Origin: JBFELU01 sp041572755
GTDB lineage: Bacteria > Actinomycetota > Acidimicrobiia > Spongiisociales > UBA11373
Assembly (NCBI GenBank): GCA_041572755.1
Contig: JBFFRY010000021.1
Coordinates: 1-50,154 of the forward strand
Direction of reading: 5' to 3'
DNA length: 50,154 bases
Shown here: in pieces, positions 40,850 through 49,144 of the stretch
Layout: every line of letters begins with the position of its first letter
Numbering within the stretch: position 1 is the first letter of the stretch
Translations under genes and position numbers: made by a program
Notes under the pieces: generated by a model
Databases searched by the model: none
The model's input: the letters and a program-made list of their open reading frames with translations, nothing else
What the model was told of the DNA's origin: nothing

Positions 40850-40855
40850 ACGCTA
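40850..40855 (-). promoter_or_regulatory. -10-like box, leaderless udk promoter
   Basis: TAGCGT on the minus strand is followed by 8 nt and the udk ATG. It lies in the 37-nt gap after sucD and would let udk be transcribed apart from sucCD. Confidence 0.45.
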
Positions 40856-40878
40856 GTCGGTGCGGCCTCGCTTGTGGG

Positions 40879-41754
40879 TCAGCCGAGGATCGCGGCGACC
40901 GCCTCACCGATCTGGGTGGGGTCGTCGACGACCGTGACATCCGCCGCCCGGAGTGCCTCCTGCTTGGCCTGGGCCGTGCCGCTCGAACCACTGATGATCG
41001 CCCCGGCATGGCCCATCTTCTTGCCCGGCGGGGCGGTGACGCCGGCGATGTAGGAGACGACCGGCTTGGTGACCTCAGCCGCGATGAACGCCGCCGCTTG
41101 CTCCTCGGCGTCGCCCCCGATCTCGCCGATCAAGACGATCGCCTCGGTGTCGGGGTCGGCCTCGAAACGGCCCAACACGTCGACGAACGAGGTGCCCGGC
41201 ACCGGATCGCCACCGATCCCGACGCAGGTCGATTGGCCGATCCCTCGAGTCGTCAGCTCGTGCACGGCCTGATAGGTGAGGGTCCCGGAACGGGAGACGA
41301 CGCCGACCGAGCCGGGAAGGGTGATCTCGTGGGGCATGATCCCGACGTTGGCCTTGCCGGGTGAGATGAGCCCGGGGCAGTTGGGTCCGATGAGCGACAC
41401 CTCAGACGTCTGGCGCAGGTAGTTGAACACCCGGGCCTCGTCCTGGGCGGGGATCCCTTCCGTGATGGCGACGATGAGATGGATGCCGGGCTCGGCCCCC
41501 GCCTCCAGGATGGCATCGGCCGCGAACGCCGGCGGAACGAAAGTCATCGCCACATCGGCCCCGGTCGCCGCCACCGCGGCTGCGACGGTGTCGAACACCG
41601 GCACCCCGTCCACGTCGGTCCCCCCCTTCCCCGGAGTCACCCCGGCCACGAGGCGGGTGCCATAGTCGCGGTTCCGGAAGGCGTGGAATCGGCCCTCTCG
41701 GCCGGTGAGACCCTGAACGACGAGACGGGTGTCCTGATCGATGTAGATCGCCAT
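40879..41754 (-). CDS. sucD: Succinyl-CoA synthetase alpha subunit
   Basis: A 291-residue subunit. CoA-binding QGLTGREGRFH (residues 14-24), GPNCPGLISPG and the phosphorylated His249 in KKMGHAGAIISGSSGTA identify it. With SucC it converts succinyl-CoA, NDP and phosphate to succinate, NTP and CoA. The ATG at 41754 is 1 nt from the sucC stop; the longer frame is internal to sucC. Confidence 0.95.
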   Translation of the reverse strand: MAIYIDQDTRLVVQGLTGREGRFHAFRNRDYGTRLVAGVTPGKGGTDVDGVPVFDTVAAAVAATGADVAMTFVPPAFAADAILEAGAEPGIHLIVAITEGIPAQDEARVFNYLRQTSEVSLIGPNCPGLISPGKANVGIMPHEITLPGSVGVVSRSGTLTYQAVHELTTRGIGQSTCVGIGGDPVPGTSFVDVLGRFEADPDTEAIVLIGEIGGDAEEQAAAFIAAEVTKPVVSYIAGVTAPPGKKMGHAGAIISGSSGTAQAKQEALRAADVTVVDDPTQIGEAVAAILG

Positions 41755-41755
41755 C

Positions 41756-42901
41756 TCAGGATCCTCCCGCCAGCCGGACGGCCTGCTCGGCCGCTTCCCG
41801 CATCGTGGCGGCCGGCACGACCCGCTCGGTGGCCGCCTCCGCCAGGATCGCCCGCCCCTCGGGAGCGTTCGTCCCGTCGAGCCGCACCACGATCGGCCAC
41901 GCCAGCTCCAGCGACCCGAGGGCGTCCACGATGCCTCGGGCCACCAGGTCACACCGGGTTATCCCGCCGAAGATGTTGATCAACACGGCCCTGACCGAGG
42001 GATCCCTGGTCAGCACGTCGAGCGCATTCCGGATCGTCTCGGCCCCCGCTCCGCCGCCGACGTCGAGGAAGTTGGCGGCCCGTCCGCCGACCAGCGACAC
42101 GACATCGAGCGTCGACATGACGAGGCCGGCACCGTTGCCGATGATGCCCACGGACCCCTCCAGCTTGATGAAGTTGAGGTCGCGCTCCCGCGCCATCTGC
42201 TCGATCGGGTCCTCGGTGAACTCGCGCCGGAAGTCCTCGAACTCTGGATGGCGGAAGAAGCCGTTCGAGTCGAGCGTGACTTTGGAGTCGAGCGCCAGCA
42301 CATCCCCGGCGTCCGTGAGGATGAGCGGGTTGACCTCGACGAGGTCGCAGTCGAGGTCGACGAAGGCCCGGTACAGGGCGATGAGCGCCGCCACCGTCTT
42401 GCGGGCCGAGTTGCGATCGAGGCCGGCCCCGTAGACGAGTTGCCGGGCCTGCCACTCGGTGAGCCCCACCACCGGATCGATGTGGACTCTCATCACCGCC
42501 TCGGGGTCTTCGGCGGCGACCGCCTCGATGTCCATCCCGCCCTTGGCGCTCACCATCGCCAGGTGTCGCTTGGCCCCGCGGTCGAGGGTGAACGACACGT
42601 AGTACTCGGCGGCGACGTCGGAGGCCTCTTCGATGAGGAGCGTCCCCACCGTGTGGCCCTTGATGTCCATGCCGAGGATCTCGGCGGCGCGCCCCCCGGC
42701 CGCGGCAGGGTCATCGGCCACCTTGATCCCGCCCGCCTTGCCTCGGCCCCCGACCTGAACCTGGGCCTTGACCACAACCCGCGTCCCCAGCTCCTCGGCG
42801 GCGGCTCGGGCCTCCTCCGGGGTGCGGGCCACCGACCCGCGCGGCACGGGGACGCCCATCCGGGCGAACAGCAACTTTCCTTGGAACTCAAACAGGTCCA
42901 T
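41756..42901 (-). CDS. sucC: Succinyl-CoA synthetase beta subunit
   Basis: A 381-residue ATP-grasp subunit. MDLFEFQGKLLFARMGVPVPRG opens the domain, VVKAQVQVGGRGKAGGI binds the nucleotide, LVEVNPLILT carries the metal ligands, and GSVGIIGNGAGLVM and NIFGGITRCD contact the alpha subunit. It begins 6 nt after the stop of the B12-binding mutase gene, so the two are probably cotranscribed. Confidence 0.95.
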   Translation of the reverse strand: MDLFEFQGKLLFARMGVPVPRGSVARTPEEARAAAEELGTRVVVKAQVQVGGRGKAGGIKVADDPAAAGGRAAEILGMDIKGHTVGTLLIEEASDVAAEYYVSFTLDRGAKRHLAMVSAKGGMDIEAVAAEDPEAVMRVHIDPVVGLTEWQARQLVYGAGLDRNSARKTVAALIALYRAFVDLDCDLVEVNPLILTDAGDVLALDSKVTLDSNGFFRHPEFEDFRREFTEDPIEQMARERDLNFIKLEGSVGIIGNGAGLVMSTLDVVSLVGGRAANFLDVGGGAGAETIRNALDVLTRDPSVRAVLINIFGGITRCDLVARGIVDALGSLELAWPIVVRLDGTNAPEGRAILAEAATERVVPAATMREAAEQAVRLAGGS

Positions 42902-42907
42902 GAGGGC

Positions 42908-43300
42908 TCAACGATCCGGGATGTGCTCGGTGACCCAACCCACGATCTCGCTCAACGGAGTGCCCGGCGTGAAGATTGCCGCCATCCCACCGTCCTTCAG
43001 CGTGGTGATGTCCTCCTGGGGGATGATCCCGCCACCGAAGACCACCACGTCGTCGGCCCCCCGCTGACGAAGCAGTTCCACGACCCGCGGGAAGAGCGTC
43101 ATGTGGGCCCCGGAGAGTACGGAGAGCCCCACGCCGGCAACGTCCTCCTGGATGGCGGTCTCCACGATCTGCTCCGGCGTCTGGTGGAGCCCGGAGTAGA
43201 CGATCTCGCAGCCGGCGTCGCGCAGAGCTCGGGCGATGACCTTGGCGCCCCGATCGTGGCCGTCGAGGCCCGGTTTGGCGATGAGGATGCGCCGCGACAT
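42908..43300 (-). CDS. Stand-alone B12-binding subunit of methylmalonyl-CoA mutase-type enzyme
   Basis: A 130-residue protein equal to the C-terminal cobalamin domain of methylmalonyl-CoA mutase. The cobalt-ligand motif D13-x-H15-x2-G18 (GLDGHDRG), SVLSGAHM and VVFGGGIIPQED are present. In several Actinobacteria and Archaea mutase is split, and this part pairs with a separate catalytic subunit. It could also serve a related mutase (ethylmalonyl- or isobutyryl-CoA). It is upstream of sucC with a 6-nt gap, which fits conversion of propionyl-derived methylmalonyl-CoA to succinyl-CoA and on to succinate. The ATG lacks a clear ribosome binding site; a TAACCT box lies 10 nt upstream. Confidence 0.88.
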   Translation of the reverse strand: MSRRILIAKPGLDGHDRGAKVIARALRDAGCEIVYSGLHQTPEQIVETAIQEDVAGVGLSVLSGAHMTLFPRVVELLRQRGADDVVVFGGGIIPQEDITTLKDGGMAAIFTPGTPLSEIVGWVTEHIPDR

Positions 43301-43489
43301 ACCGCAGGAGAGGTTACCCGACACAGGCCCGCCGGTCCCGGCGAGTCTCGTCGAGGCTCCCGAGTGACCACCGGGGATGCCCACCGACGGCGAGGGGTGG
43401 CATTCCGGCCCGCCGGGCAATCACCGGTGGCGTCGGCAAAACGAAATGGGCGTCTGTGGGACAAACGACCCAATATTTAGGACACGACT

Positions 43490-43515
43490 GCCCTGCAAAT
43501 TATCGACTGCAGGGC
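43490..43515. repeat. 8-bp inverted repeat upstream of nuoEF
   Basis: GCCCTGCA and TGCAGGGC flank a 10-nt AT-rich centre (AATTATCGAC), 40-65 bp upstream of the nuoEF GTG in an AT-richer gap. It looks like an operator for a dimeric regulator; the convergent XRE-cupin gene is a candidate. Confidence 0.5.
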
Positions 43516-43554
43516 CGTTGTGACAGGTGGTACCCTACTAATGAGGTCAGAAAA

Positions 43555-45297
43555 GTGGATAACCCGTCGGCAGCGGTGCTCGGAGGGGATGGGCGATACG
43601 CAGCCGTTGACGACACCATGCGTCGCTTCGATTACCAAGCACACGGACTCGTCGAAGTACTCCTCACCGCCCAGAACACACTCGGATGCCTGTCCAAAGA
43701 CCTCTTGACCTACGTGTCCGAAAGACTGCGCCTCCCCTTGAGCCGGGTGTACGGCGTTGCGACCTTCTACGACATGTTCACGCTGGAGGCGCCTGCGGTG
43801 ACCCACACCATGGTGTGCACAGGGCCAATCTGCGTCGTCGCCGGCGCCCGAGACGTTCTGGTCGAAACCCGCCGGCACACCGGCGCGCCGGGCCGAGGAC
43901 TGACCAGCCCCAACGGCCGGCACCGCGTCACGGAAGTCACCTGCCTGGGGTTGTGTGACCAAGCCCCGGCCGCCCTGGTCAACGACCGGGCTCAGGTCTA
44001 TCTCTCAGTGAGCAACGTGCCTGCCATGTTGCAGGGTCGGGCTCCGTCACCGCGGATTCATGTGGCCGGCGATCCCCGGGTGTTGACCGCCCCCATCGGC
44101 AGGCTCGCACCCACCGATCTGGCTGCCCATTGGGAAGAGGGGGCCTTCGCCGCGCTGGAGAAGGCGATGCACGGCATGACCCCCGACGAGATCGTCGGGA
44201 TCGTGACGGACTCTCATCTGTCGGGGCGCGGGGGAGCTGCCTTTCAAGCGGGCATGAAGTGGCGGCTGGCACGGGAAGCACCCGGCCCAACGAAGTACGT
44301 CGTCTGCAACTTCGACGAGTCGGAGCCGGGAACGTTCAAGGACCGAGCTCTCATGGAGGGCAATCCCTTCAGGGTGATCGAGGGCCTGGTCATCGCCGCA
44401 TTCGCCACCGGTGCCCACCAGGGTTTCGTCTTCACTCGTGGAGAGTATGCGGCGGCCGGTGCAATCGTGAAGGACGCCCTGGATGAGATGTATGCCGAAG
44501 GCCTGCTCGGAGACGACATCCTCGAGGGGGGCTACGACTTCAACCTCGAGGTTCTGCACAACGCCGGCGCCTACGTGTGCGGTGAAGAGACTGCGCTGCT
44601 CGAGGTCATCGAAGGGAACCGCGGACATCCACGTCCCAAGCCCCCCTACCCGGTGCAGCGAGGCCTCTTCGGCAAACCCACTCTGATCCACAACGTGGAG
44701 ACGCTGGCAGTCGTGCCGAGTCTCATCCTCAACGGCGGCCAATGGTTCCGCCAGTGGGGCACGGACGGGTCGGCAGGACTCAAACTGTTCTGCGTGAGCG
44801 GGCACGTCGGGCGGCCGGGGGTGGTCGAGGCACCCTTCGGGTTGACCGTGCGCGAACTGGTCGAACGATTCGCCGGTGGCTTCGTCGGCGATCCGCAGGC
44901 CGTTCTGGTGGGCGGCGCGGCCGGCGGCTTCCTGTATCCGGAGAGCCTCGACGTCCGGCTCACCCATGAGGACCTCTCTCCATTGGATGTGCCGATCGGC
45001 TCAGGCTCCCTCATGGTCTTCAACCAATCGGTCGACCTGTGGCGGGTGCTGCAGGGGCTGGCTCACTTCTTCGCGCACGAGAGCTGCGGAAAGTGCGCTC
45101 CATGCCGCTTGGGAACCGCACAGATCCACGAACTGCTCGAGCAGGTCAACCTGGGCACGGCAGTGCAGGCTGATCTGCAGCAGCTGGCGAGACTCGGAGA
45201 GCTGATCAAGACGACCTGCGCGTGCGGTCTCGGCATGACCGCGGCAAATCCTCTTCTGACCGTCCTGCACCGATTCGACGAGCCACCGACGCTCTGA
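43555..45297 (+). CDS. NuoE-NuoF fusion, NADH-oxidising flavo-iron-sulfur subunit
   Basis: A 580-residue fusion. Residues about 25-160 are a NuoE-like thioredoxin-fold domain with a [2Fe-2S] set C88-x4-C93 and C130-x3-C134. Residues about 195-580 are NuoF-like, with SGRGGAAFQAG, NFDESEPGTFKDR (FMN and NADH), GAYVCGEETALLE, and the C-terminal [4Fe-4S] ligands in ESCGKCAPCR plus the later TTCACG. This layout occurs in HoxF of NAD-reducing hydrogenases and in FdsB-type formate dehydrogenase subunits. No hydrogenase or formate dehydrogenase catalytic gene is here, so the partner is unknown. The GTG at 43555, with GAGG 8 nt upstream, is the preferred start; an earlier frame runs through the inverted repeat. 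Confidence 0.85.
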   Translation: MDNPSAAVLGGDGRYAAVDDTMRRFDYQAHGLVEVLLTAQNTLGCLSKDLLTYVSERLRLPLSRVYGVATFYDMFTLEAPAVTHTMVCTGPICVVAGARDVLVETRRHTGAPGRGLTSPNGRHRVTEVTCLGLCDQAPAALVNDRAQVYLSVSNVPAMLQGRAPSPRIHVAGDPRVLTAPIGRLAPTDLAAHWEEGAFAALEKAMHGMTPDEIVGIVTDSHLSGRGGAAFQAGMKWRLAREAPGPTKYVVCNFDESEPGTFKDRALMEGNPFRVIEGLVIAAFATGAHQGFVFTRGEYAAAGAIVKDALDEMYAEGLLGDDILEGGYDFNLEVLHNAGAYVCGEETALLEVIEGNRGHPRPKPPYPVQRGLFGKPTLIHNVETLAVVPSLILNGGQWFRQWGTDGSAGLKLFCVSGHVGRPGVVEAPFGLTVRELVERFAGGFVGDPQAVLVGGAAGGFLYPESLDVRLTHEDLSPLDVPIGSGSLMVFNQSVDLWRVLQGLAHFFAHESCGKCAPCRLGTAQIHELLEQVNLGTAVQADLQQLARLGELIKTTCACGLGMTAANPLLTVLHRFDEPPTL

Positions 45298-45340
45298 GGA
45301 CGGGTGGAACACGGACCGGATCCCGCCGCTCTGTCGCCCG

Positions 45341-45357
45341 CCGCCGTCAAACGGCGG
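45341..45357. terminator. Hairpin between nuoEF and the XRE-cupin gene
   Basis: CCGCCGT and ACGGCGG form a perfect 7-bp stem with a CAA loop, between convergent gene ends. It may serve as a bidirectional terminator, although no T-run follows. Confidence 0.5.
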
Positions 45358-45362
45358 GGGGT

Positions 45363-45986
45363 CTAGACGTCGACTCCGGACTCCTGAGGGAAGTGATTGG
45401 CGACATATGTCGCACTGTCATGAGGGGCCGACAGGACAATCAGCACCTCGGCCGCCTGAGAACCCGCGTTCTGGAAGCGGTGCGGCAAGTGCCCGTCGTA
45501 GAACAGGCTATCGCCCGGCTCCAGGAGAAAGGCCTGGCCGCTGACCGTGTAGAGCACCTCCCCGCTCATGCAGAACACGAAGTCCTGGCCTTCGTGGGAG
45601 ATCGGTGGACCACTGCGCGCTTCCGACCCGAGTCGCAGCACGAGGGGAGTCACCATCTGATCGAGCATTCCAACGCCCAGGTCGGCCATCGAGACGTCCC
45701 GGAGCTGCAGTTCCGGGCGCCGGGCACGGGTCACATGGACGACATTGACGTGCTCGGAAGTGGCGAAGAACGCGTTGATGTCAACGCCCAGTGCCAGGGC
45801 GATCCGCATCAAGGTGCTGACCGTAGGCGAACTCTGTCCCCGTTCCAGGAGGCCCAGCGTGTTCCGCGACAGACCGCTTGCTTCCGCCAAGGCACGCTGA
45901 GACAGATTGCGCCGTTCACGAAGGATGCGGATTCGTTGGGCGACATTGACGGTCGCCTCATCGACGCTTTCGAGGTTGTCACTCAT
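45363..45986 (-). CDS. XRE-type regulator with cupin sensor domain
   Basis: A 207-residue regulator. Residues about 14-70 are an HTH-XRE domain (RIRILRERRNLSQRALAEASGLSRNTLGLLERG) and residues about 110-190 a cupin (SHEGQDFVFCMSGEVLYTV...LEPGDSLFYDGHLPHRFQNAG), with His and Glu metal-type ligands. Such proteins sense small molecules through the cupin and control nearby operons. It converges on the nuoEF gene. No ribosome binding site or -10 box stands out before its ATG. Confidence 0.88.
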   Translation of the reverse strand: MSDNLESVDEATVNVAQRIRILRERRNLSQRALAEASGLSRNTLGLLERGQSSPTVSTLMRIALALGVDINAFFATSEHVNVVHVTRARRPELQLRDVSMADLGVGMLDQMVTPLVLRLGSEARSGPPISHEGQDFVFCMSGEVLYTVSGQAFLLEPGDSLFYDGHLPHRFQNAGSQAAEVLIVLSAPHDSATYVANHFPQESGVDV

Positions 45987-46250
45987 GACACATCACCAAG
46001 GAGGGTCCGCACACCAGCCAACAGTGTCGCGTCGGGTGAAGCGGTGGGCAACTCGCTCGAGACTGCACAGAACACTGTACCGAACCAACTCAAACGGCAA
46101 CCCGACTCAACACCCTCAACGCGGCGCCCCAGGATCGATCTCCGGGTTCCTCAGACACCAAGCCTCAGCCCGTTCCCGATGACGGCTGCTGCGCACGCCC
46201 GGATGGCTTCGAGGTGGTCCACTGCTCCCCCTCGGCTCCTGCCGCCCGGT

Positions 46251-47696
46251 TCATCGTCGCCGGCGGGGCCGGGCGACCGTGACCGCCAGGCGGCGTCCCT
46301 TCATCAGAACCCCGTCGAGGGCGGACCGGGCGTCCCCGGTGTCGGGCGGCGACATCTCGACGAACCCGAACCCCCGGGACCGGCCGCTGCGCCGGTCGGT
46401 GATGACCGTTGCATCCAACACCGTCCCGTGACCAGCGAAGAGGGCGGCGAGTTCCTCCGACGTGGCCGAATAGGGCAGGTTGCCAACGTGCAGGCTCTGG
46501 GTGGCTCCTCCGCCGACCCGTGCCGGTCTGCGGGGTCCTTCGCCCCCCGAAGGCCCAGGCCGGCGTACGCCGCCGGCGAGCCAGTCACCGCGGGGCGGTT
46601 CGATCGGTGCCCGCAACGAGAGAGCCTCCTGTATCCCGCGAACGGCGTGCCGCTGCCCTGCGGTGACCAGGCTGACCACGATGCCCGATTCGCCGGCCCG
46701 GGCGGTACGTCCCGATCGGTGCACGTAGTCCTTGTGATCAGCGGGAACGTCGAAATGCACCACCGAAGAGACACCATCGACGTGAATCCCCCGAGCCGCG
46801 ACGTCGGTGGCGACCAGCGAGGCCGCCCGTCCCGCCGCGAAGTCGGCCAGGGCGCGCTGGCGCTGACTCTGGCTACGACCCCCGTGGATCGGCACCGCCC
46901 CGATACCCAGCCGGGACAACTGCTTGGCAAGTCGGGTCGAGCCGTGCCGGGTGCGCGTGAACACGATCGAGCGGCCCGTGGACCGGATGACCTCAGCGGT
47001 GTGGCGTACCCGGTCGTGCTGCTCGACCAGCCAGAAATGGTGGACGGCATCGATCTCCTCGGTCCGGCCCGAACCGGCCTGATGGCGCGCCGGATCGCTC
47101 TGATAGTCACGGATCAGCACGCCGACGTCGCCGTCGAGTGTCGCTGAGAAGAGCAGGGTCTGCCGCGGCGGCGAGGTCTGGGCGATGATGCGCCGTACGG
47201 CCGGCAGGAACCCCATGTCGGCCATCCGGTCGGCTTCGTCGATCACCACGATGTCGACACTGCCGAGACCCAGGGCTCCCTGCTCCAGCAGGTCCTCGAG
47301 ACGGCCCGGGGTGGCGACCAACACGTCGACGCCACGGTTCAACGCGGTCTTCTGGTGTCCGTACCCGACACCCCCGTAGATGGCGAAGACTCGTCGTCCC
47401 ATGGCGGCGGCAAGCGGCTGGAACTCCGCCTTGATCTGCTCGGCGAGCTCCCGGGTCGGGGAGAGGACCAGGGCACGGGGCTCACGTCGAGCCGACCGGC
47501 CCACTCGGGCGACGACCGGTAGGGCATACGCGAGGGTCTTGCCGGAACCCGTGGGGGCCTCGGCGGCGACGTCGCGTCCCCCCAGGGCGTCCGGAATGGT
47601 GGCGGTCTGGATCGGGAACGGGTCTGTGATCCCGGTGCGGTCGAGGGCGTCAACGAGGGATCGGGGCAGCCCGAGGCCAGTGAAGTCGGCGGTCAT
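46251..47696 (-). CDS. DEAD-box RNA helicase with C-terminal RRM
   Basis: A 481-residue helicase. The Q motif (GITDPFPIQTATIP), motif I APTGSGKT, DEAD (VVIDEADRM), SAT (LLFSATLD) and HRSGRTARAG (motif VI) are intact, so ATPase activity is expected. After a Gly/Arg/Pro linker (about 375-400) there is an RNA-recognition motif (about 405-478) with RNP2 LHVGNL and RNP1 SRGFGFVEM, and a basic tail RPRRRR. It could remodel structured RNA in cold or stress. The ATG at 47696 has GGAG upstream; the longer frame is not conserved-looking. Confidence 0.9.
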   Translation of the reverse strand: MTADFTGLGLPRSLVDALDRTGITDPFPIQTATIPDALGGRDVAAEAPTGSGKTLAYALPVVARVGRSARREPRALVLSPTRELAEQIKAEFQPLAAAMGRRVFAIYGGVGYGHQKTALNRGVDVLVATPGRLEDLLEQGALGLGSVDIVVIDEADRMADMGFLPAVRRIIAQTSPPRQTLLFSATLDGDVGVLIRDYQSDPARHQAGSGRTEEIDAVHHFWLVEQHDRVRHTAEVIRSTGRSIVFTRTRHGSTRLAKQLSRLGIGAVPIHGGRSQSQRQRALADFAAGRAASLVATDVAARGIHVDGVSSVVHFDVPADHKDYVHRSGRTARAGESGIVVSLVTAGQRHAVRGIQEALSLRAPIEPPRGDWLAGGVRRPGPSGGEGPRRPARVGGGATQSLHVGNLPYSATSEELAALFAGHGTVLDATVITDRRSGRSRGFGFVEMSPPDTGDARSALDGVLMKGRRLAVTVARPRRRR

Positions 47697-48038
47697 GATT
47701 CTCCATCTGCCCCTTGGGGGCGGTCGGCATTCTTCGAACGATCTCGCTCGATTCCGAGCTCGGCTGCAAGCCGGCGGGTTCGAGAGTCGGCCGAAGAGGC
47801 AGTCCAACCGGTGAGAGACTCGCCGTGTCACCACCGGGGAAGCGGAAGGATCCACTGGCCTCCACCCGGTGCGGCTGGAACAACCTAGCCGAAGTCGGGG
47901 CCTATGCGGTGCCAACTGCGGCTCGGGGGTAGGGAGGTCTCCCCCCTCCAAGAGGCAGCCGCTCCATATCTCCGCCTCCGCGCTCACTCGCAGATGCCCA
48001 ACGGCAGCGGCCAGACGACGCCACCCACACCGGGGTGG
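47697..48038. other. Intergenic stretch between helicase and GNAT genes
   Basis: No supportable gene. Near 47925-47945 there is a G-run followed by a C-run (GGGGG ... CTCCCCC) that could fold into a weak terminator for the GNAT gene. The helicase leader region near 47697-47720 carries its GGAG site; I see no clear -10 box. Confidence 0.35.
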
Positions 48039-48980
48039 TCAGGCACGTGACACGTACGGAAACACGAGTTCGGGTCCGGGTAGGTGCAGCGGTGGGAGGA
48101 TGTGGAGACCGCTGCCTCGGACCGACGAGGTCCCGTCCGGGTCCACGCCCATCTTGTCGGGCATGAAGAAGAATCGAACCTCGTCGTGCGGCTCACCGGA
48201 GATGTAGGGGTGCAATTCGGCGAAGGAGGGGACACTTCGGCCCACGACGTCGAAGACGGTCAGGACGCCGTCGGCCACTTCGAAGAAGATTGCCGTATCG
48301 AGGTCGGGCACGTAGTACAGGCAGTCCCGCACCGTGTACAGGCAGTGGAACATCAGGAGTCTCGGATTCCACACCCCAAGAAGATCGGAGACCGGACTGC
48401 GCTCGCGTGCCAACCGGTCGAGCAACGACAGGTCGCCATCGTCTCCCGGGTCCAGCCTTCGCAGGCTGAGTGAGCGGGCTGGCGGTGTCACCCGCAGCGT
48501 GGCGACGGTCTCCTCCACCTGAACAAAGCCGCATTTGGCGTAGAAAGGGATCGCATCCTCGTTTGCGAAGAGGAAGAACCCGTCGTGAGTTGGAGCGGCG
48601 GACCGCAGCGCCTGCTCCGTCAGCCACCGATTCAATCCTCGTCCTCGATACTCGGGGGCCGTACCCACCCCGGATAATTGACCGAGCCGCCTTCGCACGC
48701 CGTCGACCATCATCTCCATCGAGAAGAGGTTCGTCGTTGCCACGATGCGATCCCCGTCGAAGAGTGAGAAGGCCGTGTAGTGCTCGTCGTCCCAGTAGCC
48801 CTCTTCGTCCCACAGGGAAAGGTCCAACCCGTGGATGGAGATCAGGAACTGTTTGAACTGTTCCTTGGCTCGACGGTCATCCCAGTAGTGCGCCCGGTAG
48901 ATCAATCCCCACTTCGAGTTCAATCCCGACTCACCTCCCGTCGGCCGACCGGGTGATGCTGCCACGCCCGTTGTCGTCAT
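48039..48980 (-). CDS. GNAT family N-acetyltransferase
   Basis: A 313-residue protein whose first half (about 25-165) is a GNAT fold. The acetyl-CoA pyrophosphate-binding loop is GVGTAPEYRGRGLNRWL, with R112-G-R-G115, and FYAKCGFV is the C-terminal strand of the fold. The second half (about 170-313) is unrecognised, with FFEVADGVLTVFDVVG, and may be a dimerisation or substrate-specific part. The acceptor substrate is unknown. The N-terminal 20 residues are Gly/Pro/Ser-rich and the exact start is uncertain; no -10 box or strong ribosome binding site marks it. Confidence 0.8.
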   Translation of the reverse strand: MTTTGVAASPGRPTGGESGLNSKWGLIYRAHYWDDRRAKEQFKQFLISIHGLDLSLWDEEGYWDDEHYTAFSLFDGDRIVATTNLFSMEMMVDGVRRRLGQLSGVGTAPEYRGRGLNRWLTEQALRSAAPTHDGFFLFANEDAIPFYAKCGFVQVEETVATLRVTPPARSLSLRRLDPGDDGDLSLLDRLARERSPVSDLLGVWNPRLLMFHCLYTVRDCLYYVPDLDTAIFFEVADGVLTVFDVVGRSVPSFAELHPYISGEPHDEVRFFFMPDKMGVDPDGTSSVRGSGLHILPPLHLPGPELVFPYVSRA

Positions 48981-49144
48981 GGGTCACCAGAGACACGCCA
49001 CTGCCTGACGAGCCAAGAGCAGGAGTCTCTCGGGACCCCCGTCAGGAGTTCGCTGTGGTCCCCTTCGATCTCAGCGCCCTCAGATGAGCTGTGTGTGGAC
49101 CTTGGACCCTGGCGGAGAGGAGGCAGAGATGATCCCCTATCGAG

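Noticed and set aside
45222..47147. 641-codon plus-strand frame
   Set aside because: Overlaps the 3' end of nuoEF, and is antisense to the XRE-cupin gene and helicase; no recognisable motif.
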